DNA from: Trichostrongylus colubriformis
Lineage: Eukaryota > Nematoda > Chromadorea > Rhabditida > Trichostrongylidae
DNA length: 64,000 nucleotides
Direction of reading: 5' to 3'
Assembly: GCA_963978905.1 (NCBI GenBank)
Contig: OZ022257.1
Coordinates: forward strand, 55,818,873 to 55,882,872
Shown: positions 45,788 through 55,144 of the stretch, in pieces
How positions within the stretch are numbered: the stretch's first letter is position 1
Layout: the number at the start of each line of letters is the position of its first letter
Notes under the pieces: model-generated
What the model was told of the DNA's origin: nothing
Database searches by the model: none
What the model saw: the letters and a program-made list of their open reading frames with translations, nothing else
Position numbers and translations under genes: made by a program

Positions 45788-47251
45788 CTAATTTGGAAAA
45801 TCATAATTTTGCTCAAACACAATTGTCTGCAACGAGACAAGAATCATAAGATTCCGTATACTTTTTCTACGATTACAGGGCAGATCCCAATTTTTCCTAT
45901 TCAAATTTTTTCGTGAAATGTGAAATTTGTTGAAAGGCAATTTTGACATCTCTCCATTTTTGGAACCATATCTCCTCCTAAGATGCTTCAAAGTGATAAA
46001 AAGTAGTGATCTGTATTGGGCACATCCTATAATTACAAGGAATAAAGCATAACTTCCGCACCTTGCTTTGTGCAATTTTTCGGATAGCTCATATTCGGAT
46101 GTGGGGTTTTTGGCGTCACCGCAGCAAGCGCTGGGAACTTACCTGGCCAACAGAGGAGAGCGCATTTCTAATGGACTTTGGTCGGTTTTTCATTGAAGGG
46201 ATGCATTGCTATGGAAAGGAGTCGCTCGCAGGATTTTGGTAGTTTCTGCTTAGGATAAGCCATGAAAACGTGACTAAAGAGTGTATCATCTTGGCCATTG
46301 TCTCGTGAGATGCAAGCTTGCAAGGCCACCTCTCTTATCCACGGCTGGCAACGTCCCTCTCAGAAGTAATCGTTATATTTTTAATTGGTTGCGACATTTT
46401 TTCTAGAAGTTCTGAGTCAACTTGTGCCATAACCCTAAAATCATGATTTTCTATGGCTCGAAAAAACGGTTGGAGTAGAGTCGCATTTTTGGAAACCGTT
46501 CCTAGGTTTCATATATGGATGGGTGAACGGGCTCTTCTCAACAAAGCAACATCAAAATAATCTGAAAAGCCGCGAAATTTAGTGATGAAAAATCAAGGCG
46601 AAATAGTCGATGTGAAAAAAGGCTGGGACTTTTTGTCTGACCGATTACATTAATTGTCATAAACGACGGTAAATATAAACAAACACACACGGAACGATCG
46701 ATTGTATCAAGGGCAGATATTCGGACAACTTCGAAATTGACATTTCGCAATGATTGTTGTGATCTGATCATCCCACAGCCGTATTCTAGGAAGACTGTCA
46801 CTTTGTGGAGTATACTCCCAAGAATAACTTTGAGGAAAAACATATGGAAATGTGAAGTAGGTAGTCGCCTATGCCTTCTGAAAACAGCAATTGCAAGTTT
46901 TCTCCCTTCAAATTTTCTTTTTTTTTTCGTAATTTTAAACTCTCAGCCATGGTGATGAAACTTTTTTCAGGGCAAATCTAAGCATTTACTCACAAAGTGC
47001 ATGGTATCACGGATCACACAGGTCACACAGAGAGAGGTAAGTAATGGTAAGTAATGGTGAAAAGACAGAAATGGTTACGAGGCACTTGTAGTTTAGTAGC
47101 TATGGATTCGCCATGTACATAAGATTCGTTCAAATTAGCATATTAATGAAAACCTACATATTTGCCTTCTGTCCCTGCAATGTTGCAGTGCTTTCTTGGA
47201 AATTCTATGATCATTCTTCTCCTAGAGATCGAAGGAGGTGCTCTATAGCTT
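45788..47251. other. Region upstream of the recognised lectin exons
   Basis: Further 5' exons of the lectin gene are expected, since the first found exon (45726-45787) enters in phase 2, but none could be fixed. A minus-strand open frame at 46538-46843 has no recognisable similarity. Two AGTAATGGTAAGTAATGGTA units occur near 47040. Confidence 0.35.
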
Positions 47252-47618
47252 CGAGTGTGTAGCCTTATGTCGAATTTTTGCACGGCTGCAGGCATTGAGT
47301 GGTGCGACGCATTTCTTCGCTTCTGATTGCGTACATTATGTACATTCTTTTTGAAGCCTTGCGCGCGAGTTAGTTATTTCTTGGCTATGATTGTTTTTTT
47401 ATTTATTTTACTTACTTATTTTATTTATTGTTTTCATGTAGTTACTGTTTCTTTGACTTTTTATGTTACTCTTTTGTCTTTTTAGGGTATAAAAAACCCC
47501 TGCAGCAAGAGCCCCTTGCTTCCTCAGCCGAATTCCTACCGATGCGGCAAGTCGTGCTGATGGCGCCGCGAACGCAACACCGCAAAACGAAAATTCGACA
47601 TAAGGCTACACACCCATC
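47252..47618. repeat. MITE family 3, copy 2
   Basis: Inverted ends GTGTGTAGCCTTATGTCGAA and TTCGACATAAGGCTACACAC are almost perfectly paired over about 25 bp. The core includes a pyrimidine-rich tract. Related to 13328-13758. Confidence 0.75.
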
Positions 47619-47801
47619 ATCCTCTTGTCAGTTTTTTTTTAATATTTTGTTCTTACAAGGAACAGCACTGATAGGGTACTTATGTTCTGTGTATTGGCAT
47701 TCTATGTTATGTCTTCTCCTTTGCTTCATTCTATGTTTTGTCCCTTTCCTCTACTTCATTCTATGATTTGTCCTTTTTTTAATTCATAGAGGCAACTCCA
47801 G

Positions 47802-48085
47802 GGCGAAGGTGGTGAGTCACAGGTAGCGCACATCCCACTCCCTTGGTGCAGGGATCAAATCCCACATCAACGCGCGCCCAGGACAACCAAGCCTTCCATC
47901 CTTCGGAATCCGTAAATTGGTACCAGACTGTCAGGGAGGAGATAAGCACTGACTTTTACATCGGCTGGCCACCGCATGTTATTGTATAGGTCACATCACG
48001 TTCACCAGCCACTACGATTCTGAATGGAACTAGAATGTGCGGCGCACCCTTGGAAGGGATTGATTGATGCCGAAGAAACATCACC
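47802..48085 (+). repeat. tRNA-derived SINE, copy 3
   Basis: Head GGCGAAGGTGGTGAGTCACA, B-box-like GGGATCAAATCCC, body TTGGTACCAGACTG ... CATCGGCTGGCCACCGCA ... GGAACTAGAATGTGCGGCGC. Same orientation as 7591-7885 and 37631-37913. Confidence 0.75.
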
Positions 48086-49057
48086 TATTTCTTTTGAGGG
48101 CGGTATAGTGTCACGTTTCGAATGAAACACATTTGGTAATGAGAGGATGCCACTAATGCTTGTTTCCTAGTTAATTCCTAATCGAACGTGAACATACGAG
48201 TGTGTCACATCATCAGGTGCACTTGAAAATGCACTCGAAAGTTTTCCGGACGCGTTGTTTGGTTAACGAGAACGGCGCGTAGCTACTTACCGTGGGTGGT
48301 GGTGATTTTGGAGGTAGGTAAGCAATGAAAAATGAGTTGAACAAAGGTAATCCAGTAAAAAGTGAGTAAATTGATGACTAATGACTCCAGAGTGGTCTTT
48401 AGATGGTTCTTTCTAGAAAGTAAATAAAAATGTCGTCAAAAAACGATTTTACATATGTGTGCGATACCGACCATGTCGCCTTAATAAATAGGTCAGTTTT
48501 ACTTAAAAAGGACAGAATAATTAGCCAAAATAAACTAGTTTGTTTTCACGTTGTAATTCAGATCAATCGTAGCTGTATCCATTTGAATAGTCCTGTCAAA
48601 CATTCAAATGCAACTACAATTGTGGGTGGAAATGAAACGCATGGCGTATGCCAAGCAAAATGAACTCTGCTGGCCCAGTAAACATATTATTCGGTAGACG
48701 TATACTATAAAGATTGCATTTACAGTATGAACTCGTCCACAGGCTGTACTAAACAAATGACGTCATTGATTACTAGCAACAAGCCTCTCATCCAGTCACG
48801 TTTAGAAACGCAGTTATTCCCTTTCGCTTTCCGCCTTTGACCCCAACCCATTCCTAAAATGCTCATGAACAGCATCCATCAGGCTGCAATCACAAAAGAT
48901 ATCATAGAAGATAAAAATCAACTTTGAAAAAAAATTCTAAAACAATAAATTCTAAAACTTCTGAAAATATTTTGAAAAAACTTACTTATCTCACGAAAGT
49001 ATATTCACAGCACAGTAAATCATCAATAATTCAGAAAAAAACATGCAAGTACCTTAC
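48086..49057. other. Unassigned stretch
   Basis: No gene was recognised. A 50-bp block at 48390-48455 (CTAGAAAGTAAATAAAAATG, then GTCAAAAAACGATTTTA) recurs at 50600-50655 inside dispersed repeat family 5. Confidence 0.4.
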
Positions 49058-49135
49058 CGCTGCTCAAAACGCATGCTCCTCCATTTTCACAAAATCCTCC
49101 GCTGCGGCATTCATCGATGCCCGAACCTTGGCTGC
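49058..49135 (-). CDS. EGF-like domain exon, probably upstream part of the lectin gene
   Basis: A 78-nt exon with acceptor TTTAG|GC and donor AGCG|GTAAGG, phase 1 in and phase 1 out, as is typical of EGF modules. It encodes GSGIDECRSGGFCENGGACV, the first half of an EGF-like repeat (a DE-C start and C-x-NGG-x-C spacing). The completing exon was not found. Its strand and module type fit the large lectin gene ending at 31787, whose known exons also carry EGF-like segments, but about 3.3 kb separates it from the next confirmed exon, so it may belong to another gene. Confidence 0.55.
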
Positions 49136-49379
49136 CTAAACCGTTCTTTCATAATGGGGAGGTATTTCTCCGAAAAGTGTAAAAAGTGAAAAAATATGGA
49201 AAAATTTGGGGCAACAATGGAAATTTAGATTCGGACCGTAAATTTGTCTGCTGTTAGCACTCAGCGCTGCACTTCTATCACCTTCTATCTCTTATTATTA
49301 GCTACTAGCATTATAAAGGAGATCAGTCTCTCCACAAAGAAAATAAAATTCAGCTTTAAAAAATAGAAAAAACAAAAAT

Positions 49380-49510
49380 TAATTTAAAAAATTAACACGT
49401 AAAACTTGAGTATCTTACGAAAGTATGTTCTATAGCACAGCAAATCATTAAAAATTCGAAAAAGCATGCAGGTTCCTCACCGCTGCCCAAAACGTATTAT
49501 ATTCTTATAA
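49380..49510 (-). pseudogene. Partial tandem copy of the EGF exon donor side
   Basis: The sequence AAAACTTGAGTATCTTACGA ... AAAAGCATGCAGGTTCCTCACCGCTGCCCAAAACG repeats 48955-49070 (intron plus the last bases of the EGF exon) with about 80 percent identity, roughly 440 bp away. The donor is now GGTGAGG and the exon body is lost after a few codons. Confidence 0.5.
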
Positions 49511-50101
49511 TTATATTTTCGTTTATTTTTGAGCACCTATTTATGAATTTTCTCTGTCAAAAAATCCGACGTATTGTGTGCAAAGATGCCACATACCTAA
49601 ATAAAATGCCTGAAGGCTTCAAAATGGGTCTCACAGGTGATAGATCTAACTAGATGGTGATAGATAAAACTAACCATGAGCTAGAGTGAATAGTAGCAGG
49701 TAGATGAGTGCCCACATCCAATAGATCGAGACTGGCAGCCGCGTAGTATTACCGAGGACTTGAGGCGTGGCCTTGGATTGTCGCCGCCACCGATACGATC
49801 ATCTCGACAGGAACACAGTCGGCTCACCGAAGCTTTTTAGTGCTCCGGAACGATAGGGCACTCGTAATTGGTCACTTTCGTCGGGGGTCGCGCCATACCT
49901 TCCACTTGTTTAAGGAATGGTAGCGGCATCCAATCACAACTTGGCCCAACAATCATTTCTATCCTGATAAATTAGCCCGATACCAGAGGACCCGTGCATG
50001 AAAGGGTTAGTCGAAATGAAGAGGGTTATGGAACCTTGCCACAAGCTACATGGATCCCCGCTTTCTGCTGCAAAAGGATTTCAAAGGCTCACCACATGCC
50101 T

Positions 50102-50330
50102 CTAGGCATCTTCACTAACCCTCCCCCCCCCCCCTGCGCCCAAATAATGCATTGTATACTTTTCCTGACCAAATAACAAAGCTGGACCATCTCTGTCTGT
50201 TCCTCCATTTAAGAAACCCGTTCTGGGCCAAAAGTTCAGCAACCTTAACCAATTCTTCGGCCTTCGTTTCTGTTGTTCAAGTTTTGAAATTTCAGTCAGG
50301 CGAACCAAGTCTTTCATAGCCATGGTGTTG
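50102..50330 (-). pseudogene. Possible frameshifted coding fragment, family unknown
   Basis: The minus strand reads MAMKDLVRLTEISKLEQQ in one frame from about 50323 and then TKAEELVKVAELLAQNGFLK in another, with charged helical character on both sides of the shift. I do not recognise the family. It could be a decayed gene or processed copy. A homopolymer of C at 50124-50136 follows. Confidence 0.25.
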
Positions 50331-50439
50331 ATAATTTGAACTTAGTCCTACCATTACAGGTCTTTGCCTACGTAGGCTAACGATAGGTGCGGCCCCAGCT
50401 ACATATGCATTTGCATGGTTCTCGATGACGTTGATGGAA

Positions 50440-50890
50440 ACGGTTGAAGGCCCAAGAAATAGGGCTCCCTTCTCATCGTTGTCTCGACGCGGACGACCTT
50501 TCCGTCAAAGGGCGGGTAGTCCGGACGAGTTTTCCATTGGCATATCGCCAGGCCGTAACCGCAAACACGAATGGATGTTAGGAAATCCCTACAGTGGTCT
50601 TGGGGTCGTACTCTCTAGAGAGTAAATAAAGATGTCGACAAAAGACGATTTTATGTGTACGACAGCATCCATTTTCTGGAGTGATCCAAGCTTAAACGGA
50701 GAAAGCGAGCCGCAATGCCTTCAACCCTGCCACATCCCTTTGGCCTTGCTCACCGTAGCCAACCAGAAATCACGTCGCCTGGAGGCGGGGTCTTTCATCC
50801 AAAGGCATCAGCTGTTACCTCTCTGCAGCTCGAGGCGCGCTTTTCGAAGAGGATTTTGCCAAATTTGGGCTTTTCAGGCCCCTAGTTCCT
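50440..50890 (+). repeat. Dispersed repeat family 5, copy 2
   Basis: It shares GCGGACGACCTTTCCGTCAA, GTAGTCCGGACGAGTTTTCC and CACGTCGCCTGGAGGCGGGG with 30710-31060, but is interrupted at about 50600-50655 by the block also found at 48390-48455. The third copy (59240-59560) is reversed. Confidence 0.6.
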
Positions 50891-51987
50891 AGGTGATTGA
50901 CTTCTTTCGGGGATTCCCCAATAACCACATCCCTAGTGCTGTCCAACTGACGCAGGTTACTTATTCTGTATCCATTTTGTCTCTGATCCCTCACTGTAGT
51001 TTTAGGCACTTCAACGGACGGCGGCGTTTTAGCGTAGATACAATCTCTAAGGGAGTGAGTGGTTGCGCAATAGCGCAGTTTTTTGTCTCTCCTTCATGGT
51101 ATTATTTTTGCTCATAGAGGTCAACCTTGCAGGTGGGTTCCTCTGAACTCCCCAGCTGCTGGAATACTCATTCAAAGCTCAAGTTTCAAATAAACACATC
51201 GGGTAGTTGACCGACCACTTAAACAGTTAAGAGCAAAATCGATTTGGGCCGCCCATTTCCATTAAAATGGAATATTAGCTCCTTGTAGTACCGTTTAAAT
51301 TGGAAAGTTTCACACGAAAGGGCGCTCGGCCCATGTCCCGCCCACTGTCCGATTACGGTGACACAGTTGCACTTTCTGTAATTGCGGACGTGGTTCCATG
51401 TTTGGTCGTTGCTTTTGAATAGGTTCTTATATGACGCTTGTTTTTTTGCTTCTTTTTGCTTTTAAATTCGTTTCATGTGCAGATGTGGAGGTTGGTATGC
51501 TTTCGGAAAGTTATGCGATTAGTTTAGCGATTAGTGCATGTACTTTTAGGACACCTTGATGAGGCCTTGCAGTCAGATCTGAGTGGGTCTCTCGTGGCAA
51601 ACTATAGCGATTAATTTACTGCTTTTCAAAACTCTCTGTGATTGATCTTGTATTTGTAATCTCAAAATCTGAGATAGCCCCCCCCCCCTCGATGGCTTGA
51701 GAATATGGCTTCAAAAAACCTTAGTATTCATTTTTCTCACTTGACTCTTGTCGACAATCCTCAAGCAATTTGAAAGCAGGAAGTAGCTTTTCAGTAAAAG
51801 TAGGGCTTTTGCATACGGTAATTTGTCGTAGTACGCAATTACACGAGTAGCCGTGGGTGTTTTTGCAAGCATGGTGTTTGATGTGCTACTCCTAATCTCT
51901 GCCGTCGTACCTGAACCTGTTCGTAGAGGTTCTTGATCGCTTAGCTATGCCCCGTTTAGTCATCACGAAGACCGTGCGAGCCGCGTG
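50891..51987. other. Upstream region of the BPNT1 gene
   Basis: No gene seen. AT-rich DNA with a poly-C tract at 51679-51687. The promoter of the plus-strand nucleotidase gene presumably lies here; no TATA box or trans-splice acceptor could be assigned with confidence. Confidence 0.4.
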
Positions 51988-54558
51988 ATGAATGAGACAG
52001 ATATGTGGAATAGAGCTTCATTCCTAACTCGACTCGTTGCATCCTCCGTGCGGATCTCAGAAGCTGCCGGCGCAACGATTAAGGTTTGATTTGTTTTTTA
52101 ATGTTCGTTTGTGTATTTTAGTGATTAGGTTTCTGAGTGTCTTCGTGGTTTTACTGCTCCAGTTTTTAAAAATTGTTTCATTCACAGATTACTGGGGAGA
52201 ACCGTAGTTATACTTCGCAATCGCTATCACTCCGAGTAAAGGTTGATCATATGTTGACCACTCCAATGGGAATGATATACCGCGTCGCATGCCCCACAAG
52301 TTGCGGAAAATCTGATTCTGAAGCTTTGCACAGTGCCTTCGCGAAGTATAACTGCAGTACAAGGCTTTTTCAAGCCTCAGTTCCACATTTTCAGAATGTG
52401 ATGACCGGTGGTGATTTGAAAATCGTTGATAAAAGTATAGAAGGGGAGCCAGCTGACTTGCAAACTGAAGCGGATAGATGCGCACAATATCTGATCGTGA
52501 AATCGCTTACGGAGCGGTTTGGAAACATCAACATCATTGGAGAGGAAGTTGGTTTGAATCTCATTTGCAGCATTTTTCTAAATTTTTGAAATCGAGTGCA
52601 GCTTATCATCAGTCATTGGAAAAGGGCTGTATAGTTCGGCTAATGCTGTTATGAGTGTTGAGATGGTGAAGCAGCGGATGGGCGACGTGGATCTTTGCGT
52701 ACCCTGACGGGAAAACGCTTCGGGCTTATAATTTCTCATACAAAAAGGCATATTATAAAGCAGAGTATGCTAAGGGTGCTAAGAGCCTACTTATGTGACG
52801 AGAGCAGAGCTGTTATGATACCACGGTGGGATAATGAGAGATTTCGCCATATTTTGCTCTATTTAGGATGTCACATCTGAATGTAACGGTGTTGAAAAAG
52901 GTTTCGCAGTGGACGTACTTCGATTGGAAGACGAATTGAGTGCAGATTTGAAGTCAATCAAGCCTGAGGATGTGAGCTTCTATATAATCTACTGCCATCT
53001 TTTTACGATGGCAGATGGCCCATTTAGGTTGTTGTTTGGGTAGATCCCCTCGATGGTACGGCTGAAGTGGCTCTTGCCATTAAGAACGAAAATTTAGGTA
53101 AGTAGCCTTGTTCTTAGAGCCTCGACAAGTTCGTGGCTTAAACAATATTCCTGCTTTTTAAGCCCTTCTCGAACAAGTCACGGTACTAATCGGTATTGCA
53201 TGTCGTGGTCGACCGATTGCTGGTGTTATACATCAGCCTTACCACAAGGGTACAGGTAGAACAATATGGGCAATACAAGGATGCGGTGTTCACGGCATTT
53301 CACCTGCGCCTGGTAGGATTTTATTTTATTACTGATCAATGACAACTTACCGTGGTAATTATTACAGCCCAACCACAACGAGTAGTTGTGACAACAAGAA
53401 GTCATCTCAGTCAATCAGTAATTGATGCTTTAAATGCTCTCAAGGAAAAAGGATTAGTAGATGTTGTGGAGAAATTCGGAGGTGCTGGCTATAAAGTAAG
53501 TTTTACATTGGCAAGTCGTATGGCTGTATTCATACCCGGCGACCATTGCCGCGTTTATGTCTCCTACTATGAATACAGCCTTGATGGATCTATAAAAAGG
53601 GAGCAGTGTAGCTTCCTAAAGCATATTCCATTCATATCATATTGATCGCCTATGTGACGCCTTTTTATGGGTTTCCAACACATATGTTTGAGATTCAGCT
53701 TCAAGGATTTTTTCAGGTGATAAAGGTGCTAGAAGGAAGCGCTGCTTATGTATTCGCCAGTTCGGGTTGTAAAAAGTGGGATACATGCGCTGTTGAAGCC
53801 GTACTCAGCGCTGCTGGTAAGTGTATCATACCATCGTTTCTTACATTTTCTTATTTTTTCACGCTGTTTCCGAGCATCATTACTTTTTTCACGGCTATGT
53901 CTCACTCCAACGCTATTCCTACATTGCTTTGTGTCGTAGATGTCGATCTAATATTCCTGACTTTTTTTTGTTCAGCCCTTTATTTTTAAATATACTTCTT
54001 TCAGGAGGTCAGTTGACAGACATATCTGGTAGATTGCTGAGCTACGAATCTACAGTTCAGCGTAATAACACAGGTGGTGTTCTGGCATCCGCTCCATGGG
54101 TAAATCACCAGGTTTGTTGCGATGCTTTTATAATAGTAGCAAGTACTTTAGGCTGGTAGCAGTCATAAGTTTGATGTCCTACTTTTTGTAGACTTCATTG
54201 TTTAGCTAATTGTACCTCCAATCTCTTTTAAGATATCCTTCTGAAGTCTTTTTCTCATTGGAGTTCACTGGGATGAACACTTCAGAAATCCCCTCTCGGG
54301 AGTTTTTTTTTTTCATTCTTAAGAAATCTCGTCCGTATTGTAGCACAGTGCACCAAGGAACCTGAAAAGAGCTCTGGAATCATTCTGCTATGTCACGGTC
54401 GAAGAATGAAATGCGATAATCTCGCGTTAACTTGCAAAATAACACTTTTACAGCGTGCTAATTTGTTGGGCCATAGCCCTTTTTTATTTCAGGATTACAT
54501 TGGTTCCATACCGAAGTCTCTCAAAGATAAACTACCGGAAATCGCGGCAAAGAGCTAG
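51988..54558 (+). CDS. 3'(2'),5'-bisphosphate nucleotidase 1
   Basis: Nine exons: 51988-52083, 52395-52547, 52867-52971, 53028-53097, 53163-53312, 53368-53495, 53717-53816, 54005-54111, 54493-54558; 324 residues, close to the ~308 of the human enzyme. It hydrolyses 3'-phosphoadenosine 5'-phosphate to AMP in the cytosol, clearing the by-product of sulfation, and belongs to the lithium-inhibited inositol monophosphatase fold. Metal-binding residues are in place: IIGEE (residues 79-83), WVDPLDGT (121-128) and the late GCKKWDTCA (251-259). The N-terminal block [17 protein letters not shown] and the GDLKIVDKS block are also diagnostic. The start ATG at 51988 precedes a short unstructured leader. 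Donors at 52084 (GTTTGA), 52548 (GTTGGT) and 54112 (GTTTGT) deviate from consensus. AATAAA at 54892-54897 may be the polyadenylation signal. The gene converges on the DCAF13 gene 586 bp away. Confidence 0.96.
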
Positions 54559-55144
54559 TATTAGAAACCAACGAATTTTTGATGATTTTTTTTAGTGACT
54601 AAGTGATTCCATTTTGAATATGAACTGTTATTAGAAGCGATTTAGCGATAATATTCTTACACTTCTTCTTTTACTTCAACAAAGTCTTCTTTTTCAACCT
54701 TCTCAATGTAAATCTTCATCCTCCAAAAGATTTGGTCATTGACGGGATATTTTTCTTACCATGTTTCATATAACTACAATTTACTAAGTAGTAATGTAAT
54801 ATTATCTTACGGTGATCCTACTTAGAGTTCTTTAATGATTATCTTAGGTCATTTCCAAATTGTAACTAGTACTCACATAGTAATATACCCAAATAAACCG
54901 TTTCTGCCATTTGAGTTACTGCATTAAATCTACAGACCATCAAGCATCGCGGTGGACTACAGTGAATTCATACAAGTGCAATAGTGGCCACTTGAAAGGT
55001 TATTAATCCTTTTCGGAACGCACATGACATCATGGAATAATTCTAATAATAAACTCATGGAATCTAAATTAATAAATTCATTCCCTATGTATAGTTTTCA
55101 ACAATCAAAACATAACAGTAACAAGGAGATCACCCTCGCATCTC

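Noticed and set aside
45788..46075. Apparent signal-peptide frame upstream of the lectin exons
   Set aside because: Its first codon is TTG, not ATG, and no donor in the right phase joins it to exon 45726-45787.
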